Shown here: positions 1 to 9,047 of the stretch, piece by piece
Layout of the letters: every line of letters starts with the position of its first letter
Numbering within the stretch: the first letter of the stretch is position 1
Source of the DNA: Akkermansia muciniphila
Lineage (GTDB): Bacteria > Verrucomicrobiota > Verrucomicrobiia > Limisphaerales > UBA9464
Length of the DNA: 33,260 nucleotides
NCBI GenBank assembly: GCA_945860685.1
Contig: CAMASJ010000007.1
Span: 1-33,260, forward strand
Reading direction: 5' to 3'
Notes under the pieces: model-generated
Databases searched by the model: none
Told to the model about the DNA's origin: nothing
Seen by the model: the letters and a program-made list of their open reading frames with translations, nothing else
Made by a program: the position numbers and the translations under genes

Positions 1-80
1 ACCTCCCGGATCGGCTTCCCGCCGTCCGCTTCCCTCAATGCTCGGATCTTCTCCTCCGTCGTGTGTCGCTTTCCCTTCAT
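1..80 (-). CDS. IS3-family transposase OrfA, N-terminal part (runs off the left edge)
   Basis: This is the first 26 codons of a small basic protein that begins MKGKRHTTEEKIRALREAD and leaves the window. That opening is characteristic of IS3-family OrfA proteins, which carry the helix-turn-helix that binds the element's terminal repeats. OrfA is normally followed by OrfB, the DDE integrase-like catalytic subunit, made by frameshifting. The ATG at 80-78 is preceded by a good ribosome binding site (GGGAG, 8 bases upstream on the minus strand). Only the N terminus is visible, so the subgroup and the integrity of the element cannot be judged. Confidence 0.72.
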   Translation of the reverse strand, partial: MKGKRHTTEEKIRALREADGGKPIRE

Positions 81-147
81 CGTCTGCTCCCTTTCTTGGT
101 TGCCCAGACTCTCAATTCCCTTGGCTCAGTTTGGCGAGGTCAGGTCA
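1..147 (-). mobile_element. Left end of an IS3-family insertion sequence
   Basis: Read on the minus strand, the sequence at 147 changes from sialidase-like coding to TGACCTGACC, which matches the TG-beginning inverted repeat of many IS3-family elements. About 67 bases later comes the ribosome binding site and start of orfA. The rest of the element, including the right inverted repeat and the target duplication, lies outside the window. The exact terminus is inferred from the loss of sialidase similarity and the terminal motif, and could be wrong by a few bases. Confidence 0.65.
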
Positions 148-1006
148 CCACGGCGGCGTTGGGATTGGGGAACGACGAGTCGATTCCCTCGGACCAGCTG
201 CGACCGCCGTCGCGGGATTCGGTGCGGACCATCCAGCCGTCGGGCCGTCCGTTGTAGTCGCCACCACGACGGCAGAAGGCCACGAGATGGTCGCCTTCGA
301 CGACCGCCGCGGCAGGCTGGATGTTGCCGAGGCGCGAACGCACCCGGTTGCTCTCGGACCACACGCCCTTCTTCGGGTCGAAGCGCAGGAAGAGGGACGT
401 GTTCGTTCCGTCGTCGAACTCGGGGTCACGCCCGATCTCGCTGTAGGCGGGCAGGATCCAGGAACCGTCTCCGAGCACGACCGGACGGCTGCGCACCATG
501 GTGCCGGCCTCGAAGGTGACCTGGAACGGCTCGGACCAGGTGCGGGCGCCGTCGCGGGAGATCTTCGCGGTGATGCGGGAATCGGCCCAGACCTCGCCGT
601 AGCGGGTGACGTAGAACAGCCAGACCGTGCGGTCGGGCGCCTCCCAGACCACGGCGTTGCCGAGCGAGTGGAAGGGATTGGTGGCGATGGCGACGGGCTT
701 GGAGGGCTTCGCGCCATCCTTGCGCAACCGAGTGCCGTACACGGCCGCGGCGTTGTCGTGGTACTCGCCCTTGCCGCTGAAGAAGACGACGTAGAGCGAT
801 CCGTCGGACAGCTCGGTGAACGACGCCGGGTGCTTGTAGTTCCCGGTCGGCACCTCGGGGCCGAGAAGCCGGTCGATGCGGAGGGACGGTTCCGCGCCGG
901 CAGCGGTCACCGCGAGCCCGCAGAGTGTGGTGAGGAGACCGATGGACCGGCGCAGCGGGTGGGGAAGCCGGTCGAGGAAAGCGCGTGAAATCCGCCGGGT
1001 CATCAT
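140..1006 (-). pseudogene. Secreted sialidase-like (BNR/Asp-box) protein, 3' end cut off by an IS
   Basis: The frame encodes about 288 residues from an ATG at 1006, with an alternative ATG one codon later. An Arg-rich start and a hydrophobic stretch ending near TAAGAEP look like a signal peptide. The rest has exo-sialidase/beta-propeller character, with two Asp-box motifs (SRDGARTW and SRDGGRSW). Members of this family usually run to 350-400 residues. Here the reading stops just after the conserved FPNPNAAV stretch, and the last codons and stop (VT, TGA) are supplied by the IS terminus. I infer a truncated and probably inactive extracellular glycan-processing protein. The original enzyme may have acted on sialic acid or another sugar, since many such proteins in this phylum have unknown substrates. 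Confidence 0.7.
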
Positions 1007-1396
1007 GCCGCCGAGGCTGGCGGGGAGAGGGGACGGAAGGAATGGGAATGTCAGGGAGCGTCCGGGACCGGTGGCCCGTCTTGGCATCGGAAACAGGCAG
1101 GACCTCGCCAAGCGTTGGACAACGGAATCAGGACCCCACAATGGGACGCGGGCGGGCACCTTCCCCATGAGAACGATTTGTTCCAGATGCGTGGTCCCTT
1201 GGGTTCCAGAGGTTATCCGTGCCAATCCGTGTCTCACCCCACAGCGCGAGCGGACTCGCGCGCTCCGGGACGCTGGAGCGCCTTCCGGAGATCGCTCCAG
1301 CCCTGAGCCGCGACGGCACCAGTTCCTCAACTCATTCCGAATTGCGATCCGGCCTTGGAGGGTGGCTTCATGGGATGCCGGGCCCTCGTCGGGCTT
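1007..1396. other. Gene-free stretch upstream of the sialidase-like gene
   Basis: I see no convincing gene on either strand. Open frames here are extensions of the flanking genes without family resemblance. At 1211-1240 there is a short motif (ATCCGTGCCAATCCGTGTCT) that resembles one at 3982-4004 upstream of the PSD1 gene, suggesting a dispersed intergenic repeat. The promoter of the sialidase-like gene should lie here, but no clear -35/-10 pair stands out. Confidence 0.5.
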
Positions 1397-1831
1397 TCAG
1401 TCGATCGGATTGATGACCTTCGGAATGCCGCAGTCGGCGAAGTCCTTCTCGTTGCGGGTGTAGAAGACCTTCACTCCCTCGCGGCATAGGGTCGCTCCGA
1501 GAATGGCATCATGGGTCCGCTGGTACGGAAACCGTGGATTCTCCAACTGGGCAAGGACCTCCGTGAACAGGGATGTCCCATAGGAGCAGCAGAGGACGCC
1601 GCTCTGCTCCCGGAGAATGCGGACATGTGCCGCAGCCTGGGCTGCGGACCGCGGACGTTGCAGGATCCTCGGGTGCCGCAACGCCTTGTAGAACTCGAAG
1701 AGGACCTGGTCGGCGAGGATCCATTCCGTCGGATGCGCCAGCATCGCGTTCACGATCTCCAACGCCTTGGCGTGCTCGGGCGCCGCATTGTTCGCCGCGT
1801 AGACCAGCAGGTTGGTGTCGAGGCTGTTCAT
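1397..1831 (-). CDS. PIN-domain ribonuclease toxin (VapC-like)
   Basis: This 144-residue protein is a typical PIN-domain length. It starts MNSLDTNLLVYAAN, the usual first strand of the fold with the first catalytic aspartate at residue 5. Other acidic residues expected at the Mg-binding site are Glu46 (in LFEFYKAL), Asp108 (in THDAILGATL) and Asp130 (in TRNEKDF). VapC toxins cleave RNA, often tRNA or rRNA, when free of their antitoxin. The start at 1831 overlaps the stop of the upstream antitoxin gene as ATGA, which indicates translational coupling. The frame stays open upstream to 2257, but that part lies opposite the antitoxin frame and has no PIN similarity. The target RNA cannot be told from sequence. 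Confidence 0.88.
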   Translation of the reverse strand: MNSLDTNLLVYAANNAAPEHAKALEIVNAMLAHPTEWILADQVLFEFYKALRHPRILQRPRSAAQAAAHVRILREQSGVLCCSYGTSLFTEVLAQLENPRFPYQRTHDAILGATLCREGVKVFYTRNEKDFADCGIPKVINPID

Positions 1832-2073
1832 TTCGATTCGTCGCCGTAGAGGACCGACCTCATCCGGGAAGCCGAGACCAGCACTCGTCCACCGTCGAAC
1901 GTCGGGAATCCAGGGGTTGCGGATCGGGTTCGGCGGAGGATCGCGGACCGCTGTTCGAGGTCGCGGTCCACGGCTCGGCGGATGATCTCGCTGACGGGTC
2001 GATCCTCGATGCGGGCAAGCCGCCGCAGGGCCTCCATCTGTGGATCTGGGAAGAGAATCTGAAGCTTCTGCAT
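1828..2073 (-). CDS. Ribbon-helix-helix antitoxin of the PIN toxin
   Basis: This 81-residue protein lies directly upstream of the PIN toxin and shares the four-base ATGA overlap with it. The N terminus (MQKLQILFPDPQMEALRRLA) followed by EDRPVSEIIRRAVDRDL fits a ribbon-helix-helix DNA-binding fold over residues 3-40. The C-terminal half would wrap the toxin. The start at 2073 is preferred because an AGGT motif lies a few bases upstream and the strand begins immediately; an upstream ATG at 2124 would add 17 unrelated residues. By analogy with VapB it probably represses its own operon, but I do not see a decisive operator. Confidence 0.78.
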   Translation of the reverse strand: MQKLQILFPDPQMEALRRLARIEDRPVSEIIRRAVDRDLEQRSAILRRTRSATPGFPTFDGGRVLVSASRMRSVLYGDESK

Positions 2074-2497
2074 GGATACCTGTTTTGCATGGATGTCGAG
2101 GGCACGCAAGCGGCCCTCGTCCACAGCACCCGGGAAGATGCGGGACCTGCAGCTTCGGGATCGAATCCCGTTGGGATTCCGTGACAGGTCCTTCGGCGGA
2201 CATGTGCACTCGATGCCGTGGAATCCTTGAGTTGGGACCTGGCCCCAAGGGAGTCATGCCTCCAAGGGAAGGGGCAGGAATTTGAGTCCAAGGTCCGAAG
2301 ACCGGTCCGGTCCGAAGGGCTATCCGCGCTGTCAGACGGTGGTTGGCAAGGCGGCGGAGGGCCGCCGCACTCCAAGACGCTGACGCGTGTTCCCGGAGGC
2401 GGTGGCGTCTTGGATGGAGAAACCAAAAGCCCTCGGTGGTTGACCGCGGGCCTGGCGAAGGAGGGAAGGAGGAGGGAAGGAATTCCGCGCCGTGGGC
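2074..2497. other. Gene-free stretch between carA and the toxin-antitoxin pair
   Basis: No supported gene is seen in these 424 bases. The part nearest carA contains a REP-like palindromic element (2351-2414). The part nearest the antitoxin should hold the promoter of the toxin-antitoxin pair. No intrinsic terminator with a T-run is evident after carA, although the palindromes could act as 3' stabilisers of its mRNA. Confidence 0.5.
2351..2414. repeat. REP-like double palindrome downstream of carA
   Basis: Two inverted repeats sit side by side. The first is GCGGCGG (2351-2357) pairing with CCGCCGC (2362-2368) over a four-base loop. The second is TCCAAGACGC (2371-2380) pairing perfectly with GCGTCTTGGA (2405-2414). 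Nested GC-rich palindromes in an intergenic space resemble repetitive extragenic palindromes found in many copies in verrucomicrobial genomes; that comparison is from memory, not from a search. Confidence 0.55.
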
Positions 2498-3658
2498 TCA
2501 GCCCTTGGCGAGGATCACCTGGCGGAACTCGTCGAAGAGCGGGGTCGAGTCATGGGGACCCGGGGCGGCCTCGGGATGGTACTGCACGCAGAAGATGGGC
2601 TTCGTCTTGTGGCGCAGGCCTTCGACGGTCTGGTCGTTCAGGTTGATGCGGTTCACCGCCACGTCCGACGGCAGCGAGGCGGCGTCCACGGCGAATCCGT
2701 GGTTCTGCGACGTGATTTCCACCTTGCCGGTCTCGAAGTCCTTCACCGGCTGGTTGCCGCCGCGATGGCCGAACTTCAGCTTGAAAGTCTTACCGCCGAA
2801 CGCCTGGCCGAGGATCTGGTGTCCGAGGCAGATGCCGAAGATGGGGATGCCGGAATCCACCAGGGTCTTCACCTCGCGGACGATGCCGCCGAGGGTCGCC
2901 GGATCGCCGGGTCCGTTGCTGAGGAACACGCCCGCCGGCTTGTGCTTCATCACGTCGGCGGCGGAGGTCTCCGCGGGGACGACCGTGACCTTGAAGCCCT
3001 TCTGACGCAGGCGCCGGAGGATGTTGTACTTCATCCCGAAGTCGTAGGCGACGATGGGGATGTCCGCCGGCGGAAGCGGGTTGCGGATGTTGCGGGCGTT
3101 CGTCTCGCCGTTGCGCTGGGTGAGGGCGAAGGCGGCGGACTGGGAATCGTCCGGATCCCAGGCGAAGGCCTCCTTGTGGGTGACCTCGACGACGTAGTTC
3201 CTGCCGGCCATGCCCCCCCAACCGCGGGCGCGTTCGACGGCCTCGGCGTCGCCGATCTCTTCCGTGGTCAGGAAGCCGGCCAAGGCTCCACGGACGCGGA
3301 GCTTCTTGGTCAACGCGCGGGTGTCGATGCCCTGGATGCCGGGAATGCCGTACTTCTCGAGGTACTGGGAAAGCGTGTGGTCCGCCCGCCAGTTGCTCAC
3401 GATCGGGCTCAGCTCGCGGATGACGAATCCGGCGCAATGGGCGCGCCAGGACTCGACGTCCTGGTCGTTGACGCCGTAGTTGCCGATGAGCGGGTAGGTC
3501 ATCGTCACGATCTGTCCCTTGTAGGACGGGTCGGTGAGGATTTCCTGGTAGCCGGTCATCGAGGTGTTGAAGCACACCTCACCGGCGGCGGAAGCACGGG
3601 CACCGAAGCCGCGTCCGCGGAACACCGAGCCGTCTTCGAGGGCAAGAATCGCGTTCAT
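2498..3658 (-). CDS. carA: Carbamoyl-phosphate synthase small (glutaminase) subunit
   Basis: This is a full-length CarA of 386 residues. It hydrolyses glutamine and passes ammonia to CarB, which makes carbamoyl phosphate for pyrimidine and arginine synthesis in the cytoplasm. The N-terminal CarA-specific domain (about 1-190) includes FNTSMTGYQEILTDPSY. The C-terminal class I glutamine amidotransferase domain has FLSNGPGDP, the nucleophile elbow GICLGHQ (Cys277) and the QYHPEAAPGPHD motif (His361, Glu363), so the catalytic triad is intact. The start MNAILALEDGS is the family's usual beginning. carB is not adjacent: the gene stands alone between two gene-free stretches, so the two subunits are probably encoded at separate loci. 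Confidence 0.97.
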   Translation of the reverse strand: MNAILALEDGSVFRGRGFGARASAAGEVCFNTSMTGYQEILTDPSYKGQIVTMTYPLIGNYGVNDQDVESWRAHCAGFVIRELSPIVSNWRADHTLSQYLEKYGIPGIQGIDTRALTKKLRVRGALAGFLTTEEIGDAEAVERARGWGGMAGRNYVVEVTHKEAFAWDPDDSQSAAFALTQRNGETNARNIRNPLPPADIPIVAYDFGMKYNILRRLRQKGFKVTVVPAETSAADVMKHKPAGVFLSNGPGDPATLGGIVREVKTLVDSGIPIFGICLGHQILGQAFGGKTFKLKFGHRGGNQPVKDFETGKVEITSQNHGFAVDAASLPSDVAVNRINLNDQTVEGLRHKTKPIFCVQYHPEAAPGPHDSTPLFDEFRQVILAKG

Positions 3659-4095
3659 CTTTCAGCAACCAACCGCCGTCCGAGAACGGCGCGCGCGGAG
3701 TGTGGTCAAGCGCCCGGTCGACGCAAGCGGAGACACGACCGTGGCCCCGACGGCGATCCGAGCCAATCCCGCACAATGAACCGGCACGAAAGGCCGCAAA
3801 GCCGCAAACGGGTCGGGAGGAAACCGCGGGTTTCCAGTGGCATGACCGGACACCGACCTGCAGTCGAGCCATCGCCGCTTCGGAGCCTGCGTCCTGTTGG
3901 CGCCTAGGCGCATTTGCGTGAGATCCGTTTCCGGGTCCGGGACCGCAGCTTGGCGGCTGCGGCGACCAGCGGGAGATCGGGAATCCGCGGAATCCGTGTC
4001 TCCCCTTCCGCAATTTATGTCCGGAAAGGATCCGAATCGGCGTCGAATCCCGGCTGTTCCGGCGACGTCGGCGGGATATTGTCCGTCCCGTCCCC
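3659..4095. other. Divergent gene-free region between carA and the PSD1 gene
   Basis: These 437 bases separate the divergent carA and PSD1 genes and should hold both promoters. No gene is supported. Around 3790-3815 there is a GC-rich stretch (GGCCGCAAAGCCGCAAACGG) resembling the one at the start of the PQQ gene. A perfect hairpin lies at 3943-3962, and an ATCCG-type motif at 3982-4004 resembles 1211-1240. These suggest several decayed dispersed repeats. Confidence 0.45.
3943..3962. repeat. Short perfect hairpin upstream of the PSD1 gene
   Basis: CCGCAGC (3943-3949) pairs exactly with GCTGCGG (3956-3962) across a six-base loop. No T-run follows on either strand, so it is unlikely to be an intrinsic terminator. 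It could be a repeat remnant or a protein binding site. Confidence 0.4.
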
Positions 4096-7000
4096 ATGAA
4101 GGTTCCGTCCACGAATCCGACTTCCGTCCGACTCCGCTGGCCCGTGGCCTTGGCCGTGGCGCTCGCCCTGGGCTCCGCACCGTCGGGCCGCGGCGAGGCG
4201 GTGCGGTTCAACCGCGACATCCGTCCGATCCTTTCTGACGCCTGCTTCCACTGCCATGGGCCGGATCCCGGCACGCGCAAGGCCGGGCTGCGGCTGGACA
4301 CCAAGGAAGGCTTCTTCGCGGCGACGGCCAAGCGAGGCCCGGCGGTGGTGGCCGGCGACCCTGAGAAGAGCCCGTTGTGGCAGCGGCTGATCACGAACGA
4401 TGCGGACGACCTCATGCCGCCGCCCGAATCGCACAAGGAGCTGAAGCCGGCGCAGAAGGAACTGGTCCAGCGCTGGATCCAGGAGGGGGCTCCGTGGCAG
4501 CCGCACTGGTCGTTCCTGAAACCGGAGAAGGCGCCGCTGCCGGCGGTCGGGGACGCGACGTGGGTGCGGACGCCCTTGGACGCCTTCGTGCTCGCGGGCT
4601 TGGAGTCGAAGGGATTGAAACCGGCACCGGAAGCCGACCGGAGGACGTTGGCGCGCCGGGTGGCGTTCGACCTCACCGGGCTTCCGCCGGAGCCGTCGCT
4701 GGTGGAGTCGTTCGTCTCGGATTCGCGGGCCGACGCCTATGAGCGTCTTGTGGACCGGCTGTTGGATTCGCCGGCGTGGGGCGAGCATCGGGGGCGGTAT
4801 TGGCTGGATGCGGCGCGGTACGCCGACACGCACGGGCTGCATTTCGACAACTACCGGGAGATGTGGCCCTACCGGGACTGGGTGGTGGACGCCTTCAACC
4901 GCAACCAGCCGTTCGACCGGTTCACGGTCGACCAGATCGCGGGCGACCTGCTGCCCGGGGCGACCGAGGAACAGAAGATCGCGACCGGCTTCCACCGGTG
5001 CAACATGACCACCAACGAAGGTGGAACCATCGAGGAGGAGAACCTCGCCAACTACGCGAACGACCGGGTCACGACGACCTCGTGGGTGTGGCTGGGACTG
5101 ACCGCGAACTGTTCCGCCTGCCACGACCACAAGTTCGACCCGATCTCGCAGCGCGACTTCTATTCGATGGCGGCGTTCTTCCGGAACACCCGCCAGCCGG
5201 GCCTCGACGGGAACGTGAAGGATTCCAACCCCAGCGTGGTGGTGGTGAAGGATCCGAAGGAGAAGGCCCGTTGGGAGGCGCTTCCCCAGCGGATCGAGGC
5301 CGCGAAGACGGCGGTGGATCGACGTCGCACCGAGGCCGAGCCCGCGTTCCAGTCCTGGGTCGCGGAATTGGATCCGGCCGCCATCGATGCGGGGCTCAGG
5401 GAAGGATTGCAAACCCGGCTTCCGCTGGAAGAAGGGCAAGGAACCCAGGTCTCCGGCACCGTGGCGGGCCGGGAGAGACGCTGGAACCTCGCCGGGAAGG
5501 TCGCATGGAACGCCGCGGGCCGGACCCGGGTGGGTCCGACCTTCGACGACGGCGCGTCGGTGGAGATCGCCGAGGCGGGCGACTTCGACCTGGGACGGCC
5601 GTTCTCCTTCGGCGGATGGGTCTTTGTCCCGAAGGACTACAAGGATACCGGCTCGCTGATGGCCCGGATGGACACCTCGAGGGCCTTCCGTGGCTGGGAT
5701 CTCTGGTACGAGAACGGCGCCTTCGGCGCGCACTTCGTGAACGAGTGGCCAGGCAACGCGATGAAAGTCCGGACGAAGCAGCGTCCGGCGAAGAAGGGCG
5801 CTTGGCAGCACGTGCTGGTGACCTGCGACGGGACGGGGCGGGCGGACGGCGTCCGCGTGTACGTGGACGGCACGTCGATGGAACTGGAGGCGGGACCGGA
5901 CCGGGTCCGCGGGACGATCCGGACGACCGTTCCGTTCACTTTGGCGCGGAGGAGCCAGTCCGACCACTTCCGCGGCGGCGGGCTCCAGGAGGTGCGGCTC
6001 TACGACCGGGCGTTGTCCGGGCAGGAAGCCCGGGCTCTGGCCGCGCTGGAGAACCTGCGGACGATCCTGGCGACGCCGTTGGCCTCGTGGAAACCCGAGG
6101 AACGGAAGGCCCTGTTCGACGACTTCCTCGGCGGGTTCGTGCCGTTCCAGGAGGCGCGGACGGCGCTGGTGCTGCTGGAGCGGGAGCGGGACGAGATCCG
6201 TTCGCGGAACCCGGTCAGCCACGTGCAGGTCGAGAAAACCGACTCGGAGCCCATGGCGCAGGTGTTGTTCCGGGGGCAGTACGACCAGAAGCGGGACCAG
6301 GTGAAGGCGGCCGTCTTCACCGCGTTGAACCCGCTGCCCGCCGGCGCTCCGGGCAACCGGCTCGGCCTTGCCCGCTGGCTGGTCTCCCCGGAGAACCCGC
6401 TGACCGCTCGGGTGACCGTGAACCGTTTCTGGTCCGAGGTGTTCGGGGTGGGAATCGTCCGCACCGCGGAGGACTTCGGCATCATGGGCGAGGCCCCCTC
6501 GAATCCGGAGCTGCTGGACTGGCTCGCCGTGGACTTCATGGAGCACGGCTGGGACGTGAAGCGGCTGTTCAAGCAGCTGGTCATGTCCTCGGCGTACCGG
6601 CAGTCGGCCGTGTCGACGCCGGAGAAGCTCGAGAAGGATCCGGGTAACCGGCTGTTGAGCCGTGGACCGCGGTTCCGGATGGACGCCGAGATGGTGCGCG
6701 ACCAGGCGTTGGCGGCGGCGGGGCTGCTGGTGCGGCGGGTCGGGGGACCGAGCGTGAAGCCCTACCAGCCCGACGGGGTGTGGGAGGCGGTGGCCATGCC
6801 GGAGAGCAACACCAAGCGCTACCAGCGGGAGACGGGCGAAGCGCTGTACCGGAGATCGATGTACACGTTCTGGAAGCGGGCTTCGCCTCCGGCCTCGATG
6901 GAGGTCTTCAACGCCCCGAGCCGCGAGACCTGCACGGTCCGGCGCGAGCGCACGAACACCCCGCTCCAGGCCTTGGCCACGCTGAACGACCCGCAGTTGG

Positions 7001-7302
7001 TCGAGGCCGCGCGCCACCTGGCCGCGCTCGGCCTGCGCCTCGGCGGATCCGATGCCGACCGGGTGCTCGACGCGCTCTCCGCGCGGGTGCTTGCCCGGCC
7101 GTTGCGCCCGGAGGAACGCCAGGTGGTCACCGCAGGATTCGGCGAACTCGAGGCGTATTACACGGCCAACCCGGAGGAGGCCCGGAAGCTCCTGTCCGTC
7201 GGCGAATCCCGGCCGGATCCGGCCCTTCCCGCGGCGCGTTGGGCGGCTCTGACGTTGGTTGCCAACCAGATGCTCAACCTCGACGAGGCCCTGAACAAGT
7301 GA
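4096..7302 (+). CDS. PSD1-type planctomycete cytochrome c protein with DUF1549, LamG and DUF1553 domains
   Basis: This 1068-residue exported protein has the domain order typical of the family. A signal-like hydrophobic stretch (about 13-30) leads to a cytochrome-c-like PSD1 domain starting [11 protein letters not shown], with a CxxCH haem motif at Cys50-Cys53-His54. DUF1549 follows (about 155-380) and contains a second CxxCH (Cys339, Cys342, His343) in [12 protein letters not shown] concanavalin/LamG-like domain spans about 480-650 and DUF1553 about 750-1045. Such proteins are abundant in Planctomycetota and Verrucomicrobiota. Their chemistry is not established; redox chemistry linked to degradation of complex glycans is a common suggestion. 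The DUF1501 partner begins 34 bases downstream and is probably co-transcribed. No clear Shine-Dalgarno sequence precedes the ATG. Confidence 0.93.
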   Translation: MKVPSTNPTSVRLRWPVALAVALALGSAPSGRGEAVRFNRDIRPILSDACFHCHGPDPGTRKAGLRLDTKEGFFAATAKRGPAVVAGDPEKSPLWQRLITNDADDLMPPPESHKELKPAQKELVQRWIQEGAPWQPHWSFLKPEKAPLPAVGDATWVRTPLDAFVLAGLESKGLKPAPEADRRTLARRVAFDLTGLPPEPSLVESFVSDSRADAYERLVDRLLDSPAWGEHRGRYWLDAARYADTHGLHFDNYREMWPYRDWVVDAFNRNQPFDRFTVDQIAGDLLPGATEEQKIATGFHRCNMTTNEGGTIEEENLANYANDRVTTTSWVWLGLTANCSACHDHKFDPISQRDFYSMAAFFRNTRQPGLDGNVKDSNPSVVVVKDPKEKARWEALPQRIEAAKTAVDRRRTEAEPAFQSWVAELDPAAIDAGLREGLQTRLPLEEGQGTQVSGTVAGRERRWNLAGKVAWNAAGRTRVGPTFDDGASVEIAEAGDFDLGRPFSFGGWVFVPKDYKDTGSLMARMDTSRAFRGWDLWYENGAFGAHFVNEWPGNAMKVRTKQRPAKKGAWQHVLVTCDGTGRADGVRVYVDGTSMELEAGPDRVRGTIRTTVPFTLARRSQSDHFRGGGLQEVRLYDRALSGQEARALAALENLRTILATPLASWKPEERKALFDDFLGGFVPFQEARTALVLLERERDEIRSRNPVSHVQVEKTDSEPMAQVLFRGQYDQKRDQVKAAVFTALNPLPAGAPGNRLGLARWLVSPENPLTARVTVNRFWSEVFGVGIVRTAEDFGIMGEAPSNPELLDWLAVDFMEHGWDVKRLFKQLVMSSAYRQSAVSTPEKLEKDPGNRLLSRGPRFRMDAEMVRDQALAAAGLLVRRVGGPSVKPYQPDGVWEAVAMPESNTKRYQRETGEALYRRSMYTFWKRASPPASMEVFNAPSRETCTVRRERTNTPLQALATLNDPQLVEAARHLAALGLRLGGSDADRVLDALSARVLARPLRPEERQVVTAGFGELEAYYTANPEEARKLLSVGESRPDPALPAARWAALTLVANQMLNLDEALNK

Positions 7303-7336
7303 CCGGACGACGACCTGGACCTCCGACGAACCGAAC

Positions 7337-8800
7337 ATGAACCTGCTTCCCGACTTCAAGCTGCTCGAGAGCCGCCGGCAGTTCTTCGCCCGCGGCCGCA
7401 ACGTGGTGGGCCATGCGGCGCTGGCGCACCTGCTGGGCGGAACCGCAGGTCGTCTTCTGGGCGAGGGCGCCGAGGCCACGGCACGGCACGCCTCCCACTT
7501 CCCGGCCAAGGCCAAGCACATCATCTACCTCCATATGGTGGGCGGGCCTTCCCAGATGGACCTCTGGGACCACAAGCCGAAGATGGCGGATTGGTACGAC
7601 AAGGACCTGCCGGAGTCCGTGCGCAACGGCCAGCGGTTGACCACGATGACCTCGGGCCAGTCGCGGTTCCCGATCGCGCCGTCCAAGTTCCGGTTCTCCC
7701 AGGTCGGTTCGAACGGGCTGTGGATGAACACGGAGCTCCTGCCGTGGACGTCGAAGGTGGTGGACGACATCTGCCTGATCCGTTCGATGCACACGGAGGC
7801 GATCAACCACGAGCCGGCGATCTCGGCGATGCAGACCGGCAACCAGGTGACCGGGCGGCCCTGCATGGGATCGTGGGTCAGCTACGGACTGGGCTCGCTG
7901 AACGAGAACCTGCCGGCGTTCGTGGTGCTGGTGGCGGAACCGAGCAACAAGGAGCAGATCCAGGCGATCTCGGCGCGGCTCTGGTCCAGCGGCTACCTTC
8001 CCGGCGAGCATGCCGGCGTCTCCTTCCGCAGCGGCGGCGACCCGATCCTGTTCATCAACAACCCGCCCGGCGTGCCGGAATCCCTGCGTCGGGCACAACT
8101 CGACGGGTTGAACCGGCTTAACGAGATCACCCACCGCGAGATCGGGGATCCCGAGACCCACACCCGGATCCAGCAGTTCGAGATGGCCTTCCGAATGCAG
8201 GCGAGCGTGCCGGAACTGACCGCCGTCTCCGGCGAACCCGACTCGACCTACGAACTCTATGGCGAACAGGCCCGCAAGCCGGGCTCCTTCGCCCACACCG
8301 CGCTGCTTGCCCGGCGGTTGGTCGAACGCGGCGTCCGTTTCGTGCAGGTCTACCACAACAACTGGGACCACCACGGCAACGTCGCCGGACGCATGCCGTC
8401 CCAGTGCAAGGACGTCGACCAGGCCTGCTACGGCCTGATCCAGGACCTGAAGCGGCGGGGGCTCTTCGACGAGACCCTGATCATCTGGGGCGGCGAGTTC
8501 GGACGCACCATCTACAGCCAGGGCGGACTTTCGCGGGAGAACTACGGACGCGACCACCATCCGCGCTGCTTCTCCATGTGGATGGCGGGCGGCGGCTCCA
8601 AGGGCGGCGCGGTCTACGGCGCCACCGACGAGTTCGCCTACAACATCGTCGAGAACCCGGTCCACATCCGGGATTTCCACGCCACCGTGCTGCATCTGCT
8701 GGGCCGCGACCACCGGCGCTTCACCTACCGCTACCAGGGTCTGGACCAGCGCCTCACCGGCGTGGAGGAAACCCGGGTGGTGCGGGAACTCGTCAGCTGA
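7337..8800 (+). CDS. DUF1501 (sulfatase-like) exported protein
   Basis: This is a complete 487-residue DUF1501 protein, the usual partner of PSD1/DUF1553 proteins. It belongs to the alkaline phosphatase/sulfatase-like superfamily, but substrates are unknown. The N terminus has a twin-arginine-like signal (SRRQFF, Arg13-Arg14) followed by a hydrophobic Ala/Leu stretch, so folded export by Tat is likely. Recognisable family stretches include HMVGGPSQMDLWDHKP near residue 60, the VYHNNWDHHGN region in the middle, the IIWGGEFGRT motif and GRDHHPRCFSMWMAGGG. The last two carry conserved His and Asp residues that probably bind metal. It lies 34 bases after the PSD1 gene on the same strand, and a joint complex or pathway is inferred from the recurrent pairing. 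Confidence 0.95.
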   Translation: MNLLPDFKLLESRRQFFARGRNVVGHAALAHLLGGTAGRLLGEGAEATARHASHFPAKAKHIIYLHMVGGPSQMDLWDHKPKMADWYDKDLPESVRNGQRLTTMTSGQSRFPIAPSKFRFSQVGSNGLWMNTELLPWTSKVVDDICLIRSMHTEAINHEPAISAMQTGNQVTGRPCMGSWVSYGLGSLNENLPAFVVLVAEPSNKEQIQAISARLWSSGYLPGEHAGVSFRSGGDPILFINNPPGVPESLRRAQLDGLNRLNEITHREIGDPETHTRIQQFEMAFRMQASVPELTAVSGEPDSTYELYGEQARKPGSFAHTALLARRLVERGVRFVQVYHNNWDHHGNVAGRMPSQCKDVDQACYGLIQDLKRRGLFDETLIIWGGEFGRTIYSQGGLSRENYGRDHHPRCFSMWMAGGGSKGGAVYGATDEFAYNIVENPVHIRDFHATVLHLLGRDHRRFTYRYQGLDQRLTGVEETRVVRELVS

Positions 8801-8930
8801 CCGCGGCCAAGCAACCAGGGCCCCTTGGGTCGCTGGACACCGAAGGGCCAGGGTCTTCGAGCCGGGCCTGCCACGGCGGCCGGACGCCACACACGTCCAG
8901 AATGCGCTAGGGCGATTCTGCGTGCGGAAT

Positions 8931-8944
8931 GGTATCTGTATACC
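8931..8944. promoter_or_regulatory. Short inverted repeat in the leader of the LamG gene
   Basis: GGTAT and ATACC (8931-8935 and 8940-8944) form an inverted repeat about 100 bases before the LamG start, in a locally AT-richer patch. A TATGAT hexamer follows at 8953-8958 and might be a -10 element, but no good -35 is found at the right distance. This could be an operator; the evidence is weak. Confidence 0.2.
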
Positions 8945-9047
8945 AGCAGGTGTATGATTCGCGTCACAATCCGGTGCCGCCGGCAGACCAGCGCTGGACT
9001 CGGACCTCGCACAGGGATAGAAGTTATGTTCAGTCAGAGTCCCTCCT

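Noticed and set aside
4015-7524. A 1169-codon open frame antisense to the PSD1 gene
   Set aside because: The sense frame has a full set of known domains. The antisense product is Arg/Leu/Pro/His-rich without motifs, the usual artefact of high G+C third positions.
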